The translations under genes and the position numbers were made by a program. Of a DNA stretch of 64,000 nt, positions 1-11,544 are shown piece after piece. Positions within the stretch are counted from its first letter, which is position 1. Every line of letters begins with the position of its first letter. The stretch lies in NCBI GenBank assembly GCA_964019425.1, contig OZ025817.1, forward strand, positions 806,001 through 870,000, read 5' to 3'. The DNA is from Flectonema sp. DT1601 (lineage: Eukaryota; Euglenozoa; Diplonemea; Diplonemida; Diplonemidae). The notes under the pieces are model-generated. The model saw only the letters and a program-made list of their open reading frames with translations, was not told the DNA's origin and did not search any database.

Positions 1-340
1 TGGCCCTCCTCCCAGCCAAACTCCCCACCTGACTGGTGTCTATAAACGAGGGGTCGAGCCGAAGCCCGTTTGTCGCTGGAATCGGAAAAGCTACGAGTCC
101 GAAAGGACCCTAACCTCCGAAGAGGCAGCTGCCGTTCCCCCATCATTGGATAATAGTAAAGCGACGATAAGAGTTGGTAAACCTCCCACCTATAACTACA
201 CCCGACTAGAGTCAAACTCAACAGGGTCTTCTTTCCCCGCTGACAGTTTCAAGTCCGTTCCCTTGACTGCTGTTTCGCCAGATAGTAGGTAGGGACAGAA
301 GGAATCTCATTAGTCCATTCATGCGCGTCTTTAATTAGAA

Positions 341-372
<32 letters not shown>

Positions 373-1019
373 CAGTTGCAAATTTGTTTTTTCAGGTTGG
401 ACTTTGTACGGAACGGGCGGGCTTTTATTAGGGGCTCCCCCCCTTGGGGGGGGTTGGGGGGGGGGGGTTGTATGTTCGATTTTGTAAAAATTACAACTGT
501 GTTGTATCATAAAAACATAAAGATAATTTAACATTAGTTTTAAATACAGTGACTAAGGGTGATGCGCAACTTAGCATATTAAAGTAACTATAGGTTTCGA
601 GAGTAATCCATATACCTCTTACCTCTATTCTCTCTCATCAGTATGGTGTAGAAGTAAGTCAGTCAAATGTTGAGACTGAGTCATTCCAGTTTGCAGGACT
701 GGAATGTAGTTACTTTGTGTTTCATGTTCATAAATAAAAAAAACATATTTTTTGCTGTTACTAGTTCGTAGCTCACTACTAGTGGAGCACTTTTCTACAA
801 TAAATGTAGAAAGTGTTTTGGGGGGGGGGGCTTGCGTCCCGCCAAGAATTTGGCGGACGCAAGCCACCCTTGCACTCTTCCCAGCTTGGTAGGCTAAAAA
901 ACAAAAAACCCGCCGCAAGCCAAATTTTTGGGTCAAGTTCGAGTCCTGGTGGACAACTTTTTTTTGTAGGGAGTTGGCGATTTCGCAAACTATTTTTGTT
1001 GAATTAGAGGTTTTCCCAA
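1..1019. mobile_element. DNA transposon, right-hand part (cut by window start)
   Basis: This kilobase is repeated at 45,726-46,742; the only difference I found is the length of one T run. Its right end (about 974-1019) is the 46-nt terminal inverted repeat described for the complete copy at 45,195-46,742, ending in GGTTTTCCC. The left end lies outside the window. There is no convincing transposase ORF; the frames here run through G and T homopolymers. It contains a strong hairpin (829-865) and a Pol III B-box-like motif GTTCGAGTCC near 935. Downstream it directly abuts the AT-rich satellite array, so it probably inserted into that array. Confidence 0.8.
829..865. repeat. Strong hairpin inside the transposon
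   Basis: The arms GGCTTGCGTCC and GGACGCAAGCC flank GCCAA/TTGGC, giving about 16 paired bases with a single bulge and a 3-4 nt loop. A smaller imperfect hairpin (CACTTTTCTACA / TGTAGAAAGTG) lies just upstream at about 788-815. Both recur in the second transposon copy near 46.55 kb. Confidence 0.75.
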
Positions 1020-3076
1020 AAATAAATAAAAAGATTTTAAAATAAAAAAAAAGAATAAACAATGTTATCATTGTTTTTTTTATCGATCGACTATGTCGAT
1101 TACTTTCTATTTTCCGTCCTGGTCAAGATGCTAAACTGATTGTTTTTTTTTTTCAAGATTAATAAAAAAGAATATAAAAAAAAAAAATAAAAAAAGAATA
1201 AACAATGTTATCATTGTTTTTTTTATCGTTCGACTTTGTCGACTAATTTCTATTTTCAGTTTTTTTCTTTAAAAAATAAATAAAAAGAATTTAAAATAAA
1301 AAAAAAAGAATAAACAATGTTATCATTGTTTTCTTATCGATCGACTATGTCGATTACTTTCTATTTTCCGTCCTGGTCAAGACGCTAAACTGATTGTTTT
1401 TTTTTTTCAAAATTAATAAAAAAGAATAAAAAAAAAAAATAAAAAAAAGAATAAACAATGTTATCATTGTTTTTTTTCATCGTTCGACTCTGTCGACTAA
1501 TTTCTATTTTCCTTTTTTTTTCTTTAAAAAATAAATAAAAAGAATTTAAAATAAAAAAAAAGAATAAACAATGTTATCATTGTTTTTTTATCGATCGACT
1601 ATGTCGATCACTTTCTATTTTCCGTCCTGGTCAAGACGCTAAACTGATTGTTTTTTTTTCAAAATTAATAAAAAAGAATTTAAAAAAAATAAAAAAAAAA
1701 GAATAAACAATGTTATCATTGTTTTTTTTTTTTTATCGTTCGACTTTGTTGACTAATTTCTATTTTCCGTTTTTTTTTCTTTTTAAAAAATAAATAAAAA
1801 GAATTTAAAAAAAAAAAAAAAAAGAATAAACAATGTTATCATTGTTTTTTTTATCGATCGACTATGTCGATTACTTTCTATTTTCCGTCCTGGTCAAGAC
1901 GCTAAACTGATTGTTTTTTTTTCAAAATTAATAAAAAAGAATTTAAAAAAAATAAAAAAAAAAGAATAAACAATGTTATCATTGTTTTTTTTTTTTTATC
2001 GTTCGACTTTGTTGACTAATTTCTATTTTCCGTTTTTTTTTCTTTTTAAAAAAATAAATAAAAAGAATTTAAAAAAAAAAAAAAAAAGAATAAACAATGT
2101 TATCATTGTTTTTTTTATCGATCGACTATGTCGATTACTTTCTATTTTCCGTCCTGGTCAAGACGCTAAACTGATTGTTTTTTTTTTTTTTCAAAATTAA
2201 TAAAAAAGAATATAAAAAAAAATACAAAAAAAAGAATAAACAACGTTATCATTGTTTTTTTTTATCGTTCGACTTTGTCGACTAATTTCTATTTTCCGTT
2301 TTTTTTTTTTTTTTCTTTAAAAAATAAATAAAAAGAATTTAAAATAAAAAAAAAGAATAAACAATGTTATCATTGTTTTCTTATCGATCGACTATGTCGA
2401 TCGCTTTCTATTTTCCGTCCTGGTCAAGACGCTAAACTGATTGTTTTTTTTTTCAAAATTAATTAAAAAAAATATAAAAAAAATAAAAAAAAAGAATAAA
2501 CAATGTTATCATTGTTTTTTTACCGTTCGACTTTGTCGACTAATTTCTATTTTCCGTTTTTTTTTCTTTAAAAAATAAATAAAAAGAATTTAAAAAAAAA
2601 AAAAAAGATTAAACAATGTTATCATTGTTTTTTTTTCTATCGATCGACTATGTCGATCACTTTCTATTTTCCGTCCTGGTCAAGACGCTAAACTGATTGT
2701 TTTTTCTTTAAAATAATTAAAAGGATTTAAAAAAAAATAAAAAAAAAAAAAAAGAATAAACAATGTTATCATTGTTTTTTTTTCTATCGATCGACTATGT
2801 CGATTAATTTCTATTTTCCGTCCCGATCGAGACGCTAAACTGATTGTTTCCTTTTTTTTTAAATAATAAATAAAAAAAAAAAAAAAAAGAGCATCTCCCT
2901 GCTATCCTCATATCCCCACAATAATATTATACCTTTTCATTTTCTCTTTCCTTTTCTGGTCTTTTTTTTTTTTCTTCTTTTTTTTCCTTTTTCATACAAC
3001 GTTTTTTATTTATATTTTATTTTTTTTTTTATTTTTTTCATGTTTGATTATTTCCTCTTCATATTTTTTTTTTTTT

Positions 3077-3109
<33 letters not shown>

Positions 3110-3302
3110 TTTTTCTCTGCCTCTCTCTTAATTCTGTTCGTTTCTTTGAAACGAAAATTCATTTGAATATTATTCCTTGGTCAGCAACAGTCATTGTCGC
3201 CCTCTGGGCCTGTTAAAAAAAAAAAAATAAAAAGAAAGTTTACATCGGGAATAGGGCAGGAGCCAAAAGCTCCCAGTCCGTTACTTCCCACTCTATCGAA
3301 TT
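1020..3302 (+). mobile_element. AT-rich satellite-carrying element, copy 1
   Basis: Two parts are visible. From 1020 to about 2880 is a tandem array with units built on AACAATGTTATCATTGTT, ATCGATCGACTATGTCGAT and, in alternate units, CGTCCTGGTCAAGACG followed by CTAAACTGATTG. Long units (type A) alternate with shorter ones lacking the last block (type B), giving a dimer period near 250-265 bp. From about 2,889 to 3,302 is a 3' module shared with copies 2-4: GAGCATCTCCCTGCTATCC, T-rich tracts, and an end with the hairpins GCCC-TCTG-GGGC-like and GGAGC-CAAAA-GCTCC, finishing in TATCGAA. No ORF is credible. The left boundary is hidden by the transposon at 1-1019. Confidence 0.75.
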
Positions 3303-3477
3303 CTATTAGTTTCATTTACTATTTATTCCCTCCCCAGCCCCACTTAGAAAACTTTGTTACCCCTCTGCCTTTGGCTTTGTGTAAAGAAAAAAAAAAAAAA
3401 AGGGTACCTGTTGCGCAAGGGGCACTATAGACTCCGGCGCCATAAACCACTTGTATAGTTTCCTTATCTCTCCCCGC

Positions 3478-5926
3478 ATGTTAATCAATCCCTGTAGAAT
3501 GTTACCGCCAATCAGTTTACTCTCCCTGTCAATACTCCTCTCCCTGCTTTCCTCTCATTGTACACCCACAGATCCACCGCACCACAACTCTTCTAATCAG
3601 CCATCTACATGCTGCATCAACAAACAAGGCCACGGGTTAAATATTATACCGCAACCGTGGATTCTCTCGGCGGAAGGGGTACCGGGCAGTCCTGGTACGT
3701 TCATGGAAACAAAGAGCGGCGTCCCAACTGACCGCACAGACTCGACCACAGAAACCCGAAGGATAAGTAGTTCCCGGTGCCATGGGATGCTCGCGCCATA
3801 CCCAGCGGTCAATGGACCGTGGACTTCGGTTCAATTGCGCTCGGCACGCGGATGGATAGATGTTCCGGGTTTTCTGCAGGTAGTCTTGTGGCTGTTGGCC
3901 CCTCTTCTCAACTGTGGCGGAAGCTCTGCACCACTACAATTCTCGAATAACAGCTCTCACCTGGGACCGGAGACACTCGTACACCATTACAGAACGCTGC
4001 CCCCGTACACACATGGCTCAGAACCACCGACAGGGCATCCGATACCACCTGCCGCGGACACGCCACATGATTGGACGCCGGGCCCGCAGTGGCAAACGAA
4101 CTGGAGAACGACACCGGAAGGAATGACACACCCGTCGGAGCCACCCCTTCATCACGAGATGAGGGCCTTGACGACCAGACCGAGTCACCGCGTGAACCGG
4201 AAACGAGTCAAGAGATGGGAACGATGGCTGCGGAAGCTCTCGAGGGAACGACAGACTAGACCCGAGCCGAAGAAACCACGGTATGCGGGCCCTCGAGACT
4301 TCGCAGGAGGTGCAGACACTCCGGAATGCCCCGTGGATGGCTGCAAGACGCGGGCCAAGACCATCGTCTACCACCTGAACCAACACCTGAGAGGGGTGCA
4401 CAAGGGAACGGTGACGGAAGAAATCGCAGGAAAGTTCAACAAAACAATATGTAACGTTTGCTGGACACTCTGTAGTATTAGCAAGGGGGTACACACCAAG
4501 TGCAAAGACCTCCTCCCGTTTCAGCAGTCACTCTTAGTCCCACTCTCGAACCCACAAGCCACCGAGTTGGGCAGAGAAGGCATACGCGTGGAAAGAGTAG
4601 AAGGAGATGGGAATTGCCTGTTCAGAAGCGTTTGTCATAGATCGAACTGGAAGAACAAGCACAAAGAACTACGTCGAAGAACCGCCGACTTTGTCGAGAA
4701 GAACCGGGAGGTGTTCAGCCAATGCTTTACCTCAGAATCAGAGATGGAAGCATACCTCAACGCCCTCAGGACAGACAAGGCATGGGGAGACGCGCTTGCC
4801 GTACAAGCCATGGCAGATGACCTGAAATGCAGCTTCTTGTTGTTGGTTGGAAAAGAAGTACTGGTGGTATCAGGAAGGAACGGGACAACCCCAGGCCATG
4901 TGATCACACTCACCCTGCGGGGGAGCCATTACGACCCCGTCGTAGTGGCACCAGAAAAGTTGACTGCCCTCCTCGATGAAGCAAGGCCTCTCTTGATCCT
5001 ACAGACAGGCAGAATGAACACCGCGGAAACAGCTGGCCCCTTGCTGCCACATCCGCCCAGCCTAAAGGATGTCTCTCTTACGTGTCCACAACCAGAATGC
5101 GACAGACATAAGGCGGCGTTCCCGTCATGGACGGAGTTGCTCCAGCACGCGCAAGAACATGCGTTCAGTGGGAACCCCCTGACACACAGCCACCTCTCCG
5201 GACTCAACCTACGGGAGTGCCCAGTTTGCCGATTAGTAATTGGGATGACACAACCCATGCACCTCTCTTGTAGAGAGAAGCTGGAATCCAAGGAACTATG
5301 CGACGCCTATAAGGGATTCAAGGAGAAGGCACTAACGACACAAGGCCTGCCGGACCTCGAAACCATCGCCACACGGAGGAGGCCCCTACTGAAAGTGATT
5401 CCAGTCCCCCTCCTGCACCACTTCGCGAAGGCGCTGAAACTGACGTCAGATCTGGTAGCAGACTTAAATAGCGACCAAGCCTGGCGGCTGTTACTAATGC
5501 TCCCGGTCTGTACCCTGCGAAGAGTCCGTAGAAAGGGGGGCCGGATGACTGAATCAGCCTTGAACGGGGCGATAGATGACCTGACAGCATGGTCAAAGGG
5601 CAACTTCACGGAACTATGGTCGGCGACCGGGACCGGGACCGCCAAGATTCAGACAAAAATGGCGCCGTCCCAGAAATCAAGAAATCGGAGGGCAACCGAG
5701 CTGGTAAGAGAAGGCCGCATATCGCAGGCGATATCAGCATTGAGCGCTCCACCGCCGGCAGAACACTCGGACGAAGTGCTGGAAAAACTAAGGACACTGC
5801 ACCCGCCCAAGTCAGGAGAGTACCAGGAAGGCTCAGGGCCCGAATCTACAATAGACGAGGAGACGGTACTATCATGCCTGCGGTCCTTCCATAGAGGTTC
5901 GAGTGGGGGCCCCTCAGGTCTCATTT
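3478..5926 (+). CDS. LINE ORF, N-terminal part: zinc fingers + OTU cysteine protease + start of RT
   Basis: The frame is open upstream to 3451, but the first ATG is at 3478. A Pro/Ser/Thr-rich N-terminus is followed by a Cys/His cluster (about 4,324-4,500, CPVDGC and CNVCWTLC). The OTU domain has the catalytic Cys in EGDGNCLFRS (about 4,603-4,632) and the catalytic His in GSHYDPV (about 4,921-4,941). A second zinc-finger pair (CPQPEC..H..H and CPVC..H..C) spans 5,083-5,275. The last 80 residues resemble the pre-RT region of RLE LINEs (ATELVREGRISQA, then LRTLHPPKSG and SSGGPSGL). OTU enzymes cleave ubiquitin chains; in a LINE this could stabilise the protein or process it. The frame stops where the AT-rich element enters after GGTCTCA, so the protein is interrupted in the RT. 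Confidence 0.85.
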
Positions 5927-6043
5927 AAAAAAAAAAAAAAAAAAAAAAAAAACATGCCTTGGGAATACAACCAAAGCCCCAATTAATCGGTCCTTTCTTT
6001 TTTCCTTCTTGTCAAGTGATCGCTCCACTCGTCGATCACCAAA

Positions 6044-6475
6044 ACCGATTGTATTTATATCTGTTCTTTTCTCAACGATTGGCTATACCGATCATTTTTT
6101 TTAAAAATAATTGTTTTCTTCTTCTCGACGATCAGATCCAATTGATCGACCTTTTCTTTTTTTTTCCTTTATTCCTTCCATCCCTCCCGCTCCCCTTATT
6201 TTAATAAAAACAAGATCAGCTCAGCTTGATCGTTAAACTTTTTTTATTTATTTTTTTTTTTTTTTATTTAAACTGATTGTATTTATATCTGGTTATTTTT
6301 CTCAATGATCGGCTATGCCGATCGACCTTTAAAATAATTGTCTTCTTCTTCTCGACGACCAGATCCAATTGATCGACCTTTTCTTTTTCTTTCCTTTATT
6401 CCTTCCATCCCTCCCGCTCCCCTTATTTTAATAAAAACAAGATCAGCTCTGCTTGATCGTTATTTATTTATTTAT
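6044..6475 (+). repeat. Two tandem units (about 200-230 bp) in the 5' region of copy 2
   Basis: Units starting near 6,044 and 6,271 share GATTGTATTTATATCT, a TCAA(C/T)GAT(T/C)GGCTAT(A/G)CCGAT block, CAGATCCAATTGATCGACC and CTCCCGCTCCCCTTATTTTA, then AACAAGATCAGCTC. They differ from the main satellite but use the same style of GATCG half-palindromes. Confidence 0.75.
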
Positions 6476-6744
6476 TTATTTTTTTTTTTTTTTTTTGTTG
6501 GTCCTAGTCAAGACCTTAAACTGACTAATCGGTCTTAACTTTAACTAAGTGAATGAACCCTTTCCGTTTTCCTTTTTCTCTTTATTACTCTCTATCTGGT
6601 CTGTTATGTCATAAATCTCATTTAATTTTATCATTCATTTTAATTTTCACTGTTTCCCATCTACATTTTATTTTCAAATAGTTCCGGTCTGTCTTTAATG
6701 TTAAATAAAACTGATCATGTTAACTCAATATTTTTTCTTATGTG

Positions 6745-6835
6745 CAAGAGATACCAACACGCAAGAGATACCAACGCACATACGAGATACCAGCACTTCC
6801 GAGATACCGACACAAAAGAGATACCAAGACACTTA
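6745..6835 (+). repeat. Short tandem repeat built on GAGATACCA
   Basis: Six imperfect units of about 17-19 bp contain (A/C)GAGATACC(A/G) or AAGATACC, followed by A/C-rich spacers such as ACACGCAA and GCACATAC. It lies between the 5' tandem units and the main satellite of copy 2. Confidence 0.75.
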
Positions 6836-7139
6836 AGATACCAGAAATGACAGTGAGAGGTAGAATGAACTCTCCTCCTTGTGTCCGATCCTGATTATTT
6901 TTTGTTGAATTGGTAGTGTTACCTCAGTTTGCTACTCTCGTATCTGTGTTGTGTTAACTCATGTAAGTGATCTTAACTCCTGTTAAATAAAAAAAAAATT
7001 TCAAAAAAAAAGAAATTAAAAAAGAAGAATTTTCAAATGAAGTTGTATCAACCCCTGCCACCCATTATGATCAATTCCGCTTGTTTTTTTTTTTTTTTTT
7101 TTTTCTTCTTTCTTTTCTTCAAATTTAAAAAATATAAAA

Positions 7140-10085
7140 GATGAAACAATGTTATCATTGTTTTTTTTATCGATCGACTATGTCGATTACTTCCAGTTTT
7201 CCGTCCTGGTCAAGACGCTAAACTGATTGTTTTTTTTTTTTTTTCTTTAAAAAATAAATAAAAAGAATATAAAAAAAAAAAAAAAAAAAGAATAAACAAT
7301 GTTATCATTGTTTTTTTTTATCGTTCGACTTTGTCGACTAATTTCTATTTCCCGTTTCTTTTCTTTAAAGAATAAATAAAAAGAATTTAAAATAAAAAAA
7401 AGAATAAACAATGTTATCATTGTTTTTTTATCGATCGACTATGTCGATTACTTTCTATTTTCCGTCCTGGTCAAGACGCTAAACTGATTGTTTTTTTTTT
7501 TTCAAAATTAATAAAAAAGAATATAAAAAAAAAAAAAAAAAAAAAAAAGAATAAACAATGTTATCATTGTTTTTTTTTATTGTTCGACTTTGTTGACTAA
7601 TTTCTATTTTCCGTTTTTTTTCTTTAAAAAATAAATAAAAAGAATATAAAATAAAAAAAAAGAATAAACAATGTTATCATTGTTTTTTTATCGATCGACT
7701 ATGTCGATCACTTTCTATTTTCCGTCCTGGTCAAGACGCTAAACTGATTGTTTTTTTTTTCAAAATTAATAAAAAAGAATATAAAAAAAAAAAAAAAAAA
7801 AAGAATAAACAATGTTATCATTGTTTTTTTTTATCGTTCGACTTTGTCGACTAATTTCTATTTTCCGTTTCTTTTCTTTAAAGAATAAATAAAAAGAATT
7901 TAAAATAAAAAAAAAAAGAATAAACAATGTTATCATTGTTTTTTTATCGATAGACTATGTCGATCACTTTCTATTTTCCGTCCTGGTCAAGACGCTAAAC
8001 TGATTGTTTTTTTTTCAAAATTAATAAAAAAGAATATAAAAAAAAAAAAAAAAAAAAAAAGAATAAACAATGTTATCATTGTTTTTTTTATTGTTCGACT
8101 TTGTTGACTAATTTCTATTTTCCGTTTTTTTTCTTTAAAAAATAAATAAAAAGGATTTAAAATAAAAAAAAAGAATAAACAATGTTATCATTGTTTTTTT
8201 GTCGATCGACTATGTCGATCACTTTCTATTTTCCGTCCTGGTCAAGACGCTAAACTGATTGTTTTTTTTCAAAATTAATAAAAAAGAATATAAAAAAAAA
8301 AAAAAAAAAAAGAATAAACAATGTTATCATTGTTTTTTTTTTTATCGTTCGACTTTGTCGACTAATTTCTATTTTCCGTTTCTTTTCTTTAAAGAATAAA
8401 TAAAAAAAATTTAAAATAAAAAAAAAGAATAAACAATGTTATCATTGTTTTTTTATCGATCGACTATGTCGATCACTTTCTATTTTCCGTCCTGGTCAAG
8501 ACGCTAAACTGATTGTTTTTTTTTCAAAATTAATAAAAAAGAATATAAAAAAAAAAAAAAAAAAAAGGAAAAACAATGTTATCATTGTTTTTTTTTATCG
8601 TTCGACTTTGTCGACTAATTTCTATTTTCCGTTTCTTTTCTTTAAAGAATTAATAAAAAGAATTTAAAATAAAAAAAAAAGAATAAACAATGTTATCATT
8701 GTTTTTTTTATCGATCGACTATGTCGATCACTTTCTATTTTCCGTCCTGGTCAAGACGCTAAACTGGTTGTTTTTTTTTTTCAAAATTGATAAAAAAAGA
8801 ATATAAAAAAAAAAAAAAAAAAGAATAAACAATGTTATCATTGTTTTTTTATCGTTCGACTTTGTCGACTAATTTCTATTTTCCGTTTTTTTTTTTTCTT
8901 TAAAAAATAAATAAAAAGAATTTAAAATAAAAAAAAAGATTAAACAATGTTATCATTGTTTTTTTATCGATCGACTATGTCGATCACTTTCTATTTTCCG
9001 TCCTGGTCAAGACGCTAAACTGATTGTTTTTTTTTTTCAAAATTAATAAAAAAGAATATTAAAAAAAATACAAAAAAAAAAGAATAAACAATGTTATCAC
9101 AGTTTTTTTTATCGTTCGACTTTGTCGACTAATTTCTATTTTCCGTTTTTTTTCTTTAAAAAATAAAAAAAAAGAATAAACAATGTTATCATTGTTTTTT
9201 TTTATCGATCGACTATGTCGATTACTTTCTATTTTCCGTCCTGGTCAAGACGCTAAACTGATTGTTTTTTTTTCAAAATTAATAAAAAAGAATATAAATA
9301 AAGTACAAAAAAAAAGATTAAACAATGTTATCATTGTTTTTTTTTATCGTTCGACTTTGTCGACTAATTTCTATTTTCCGTTTTTTTTTCTTTGAAAAAT
9401 AAATAAAAAGAATTTAAAATAAAAAAAAAAAAAAAAAAAAGAATAAACAATGTTATCATTGTTTTTTTATCGATCGACTATGTCGATCACTTTCTATTTT
9501 CCGTCCTGGTCAAGACGCTAAACTGATTGTTTTTTTTTTCAAAATTAATAAAAAAAGAATATAAAAAATACAAAAAAAAGAATAAACAATGTTATCATTG
9601 TTTTTTTTATCGATCGACTATGTCGATTACTTTCTATTTTCCGTCCTGGTCAAGACGCTAAACTGATTGTTTTTTTTTTCAAAATTAATAAAAAAGAATA
9701 TAAAAAAAAAAAAAAAAAAAAAAGAATAAACAATGTTATCATTGTTTTTTTTATCGTTCGACTTTGTTGACTAATTTCTATTTTCCGTTTCTTTTCTTTA
9801 AAGAATAAATAAAAAAAATTTAAAATAAAAAAAAAGAATAAACAATGTTATCATTGTTTTTTTTATCGATCGACTATGTCGATTACTTTCTATTTTCCGT
9901 CCTGGTCAGGACGCTAAACTGATTGTTTTTTCTTTAAAAATAAATAAAAAGAAAAAAAAAAAAAAAAAAGGAATAAACAATGTTATCATTGTTTTTTTTT
10001 ATCGATCGACTATGTCGATTACTTACTATTTTCCGTCCTGATCAAGACGCTAAACTGATTGTTTTTTCTTTAAAATAATTAAAAA

Positions 10086-10118
<33 letters not shown>

Positions 10119-10230
10119 TGAATAAACAATGTTATCACTGTTTTTTTTTTTTATCGATCGACTATGTCGATTAATTTCTATTTTCCGTCCTGATCGAGAC
10201 GCTAAACTGATTGTTTCCTTTTTTTTAAAT
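7140..10230 (+). repeat. AT-rich satellite array with A/B dimer organisation
   Basis: About two dozen units each begin with AACAATGTTATCATTGTT, itself an inverted repeat with 7-bp arms. Type A units (about 140 bp) continue with ATCGATCGACTATGTCGAT and CGTCCTGGTCAAGACG; type B units (about 105-130 bp) continue with ATCGTTCGACTTTGTCGAC and lack the CGTCC block. A and B alternate regularly until about 9.45 kb, after which A units occur in succession. A and T homopolymers between units vary in length. Confidence 0.85.
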
Positions 10231-10385
10231 AATAAATAAGAAAAAAAAAAAAAAAAAAAAAAGAGCATCTCCCTGCTATCCCTCATATCCCCACAATAAT
10301 ATTATACCTTTTCATTTTCTCTTTCCTTTTCTGGTCTTTTTTTTTTTCTTTTTTTTCCTTTTTCATACAACGTTTTTTATTTATA

Positions 10386-10687
10386 CTGCAACTGGAAATA
10401 TTACTGCGCTGAATAATTACTGCGGGGAAATATTACTGCGCGGAAAAATTACTGCGGTTTTTTTGAGAAAAGATTAGTGCGGTTTTTTCCACTTGGTGGT
10501 AGAAAAAAATTTGGTTGCTTTTTTGCTGTGTAAGGCACCAGCAGAAAAATGCAGCTGGAGAAAAAATCACTTCTGAGCAGAAATATTAGTGCGGTGGAAA
10601 TATTACTGCGTGGAAAAATTAGTGCGGTTTTTTGCAGATTTGGAAATTAGTGCGGTTTTTTCCGCGCAGTAATATTTCCAGTTGCAG
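10386..10687. mobile_element. 302-bp MITE with perfect 24-bp terminal inverted repeats
   Basis: The left end CTGCAACTGGAAATATTACT and the right end are perfect inverted repeats over 24 bp (10,386-10,409 and 10,664-10,687). TATA flanks both sides (10,382-10,385 and 10,688-10,691), consistent with a TA or TATA duplication; the sister copies of the host element show the unoccupied ATTTATATATTTT site. Inside, ATTACTGCGG and ATTAGTGCGG recur several times in both orientations. No ORF. A diverged copy lies at 39,226-39,501. Confidence 0.9.
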
Positions 10688-10753
10688 TATATATATATTT
10701 TTTCTTTTTTTTTTTTTTCATGTTTGATTATTTCCTCTTCATTTTTTTCTTTC

Positions 10754-10784
<31 letters not shown>

Positions 10785-10977
10785 CTCTGCCTCTCTCTTA
10801 ATTCTGTTCGTTTCTTTGAAACGAAAATTCATTTGAATATTATTCCTTGGTCAGCAACCATCATTGTCGCCCTTTGGGCCTGTTAAAAAAAAATAAAAAT
10901 AAAAAGAAAGTTTACATCGGGAATAGGGCAGGAGCCAAAAGCTCCCAGTCCGTTACTTCCCACTTTATCGAAATTCA

Positions 10978-11544
10978 CACCACAACAACTTAAAGATGCT
11001 GTAGATAGGGGGGAGGTCCCGGGCCTACTAGCCTCATTGACAAAGGTAGTGAAGCTCCTGGCAAACGGCCGAGCCCCAAGCACAATCGCCCCTCTCATGG
11101 CAGGAGCAAACCTGACCGCCATAGAGAAAGAAGGCAGACCAGGAGAATACCGGCCGATCGCAGTAGGTGAAACCTGGAGGAGACTAACAGCGAAACACCT
11201 CTGTCGCCAATTCGCACGTGAGGCCAAAGTCCACCTAATGCAAGTATGCCAACTCGGAGTAGCGGTACCAGGGGGGACAGAAGCGGCCATCCATGCACTC
11301 CACGAGTTCAGATTCAAAAACCTCGGGGCGGAGAAGGTCTTCGTCAAAATAGACTTCTCGAACGCCTTCAACTGCGTCCACCGTGGGGCGTTCATCGAGG
11401 CTACGACGGGCTCACAGCTTGAGAACTGGGTACGGTAAACAGTCGTGGTTACTATTCGGCAAACACGCCCTGTCCTCCGCTGAGGGTGCACAACAGGGAG
11501 ACCCTTTGGGACCGATGCTGTTCTCATTAGCCTTGAAACCGGTG
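10978..11544 (+). pseudogene. LINE ORF, RT fingers and palm (motifs A and B)
   Basis: The RT continues with TPQQLKDAV, LTAIEKEGRPGEYRPIAVGE, motif A VKIDFSNAFNCVHR (about 11,346-11,388) and motif B GAQQGDPLGPMLFSLALKP (about 11,485-11,541). The A and B motifs lie in two different frames, with the change near 11,425, so this copy cannot make the full RT. The segment ends at GGTG, where element B is inserted in reverse. Confidence 0.85.

Larger units (their letters stand above)
5924..10974 (+). mobile_element. AT-rich satellite-carrying element, copy 2, inserted in the LINE RT
   Basis: The LINE reads SSGGPSGL up to 5,920 and resumes in the same motif context (TPQQLKDAV) after 10,977. The trinucleotide TCA at 5,921-5,923 and 10,975-10,977 is a candidate target-site duplication. 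The insert opens with a run of A, has a 5' region absent from copies 3 and 4 (5,950-7,130), then the A/B satellite array (about 7,140-10,230), then the common 3' module (about 10,262-10,974) ending GGAGCCAAAAGCTCC...TATCGAAAT. A 302-bp MITE sits within the 3' module. No protein-coding ORF is credible. This is the longest copy here and the best view of the full element. Confidence 0.8.

Noticed and set aside
1020-2880. A CRISPR array
   Set aside because: Repeats are about 140-260 bp, spacers are not unique, and the genome is eukaryotic; it is satellite DNA.
5924-10974. The AT-rich insertion in the LINE as a large spliced intron
   Set aside because: The junctions are CTCA/TTTAAAA and TCGAAAT/TCACACC, with no GT-AG ends, and copies of the same element occur outside coding sequence.
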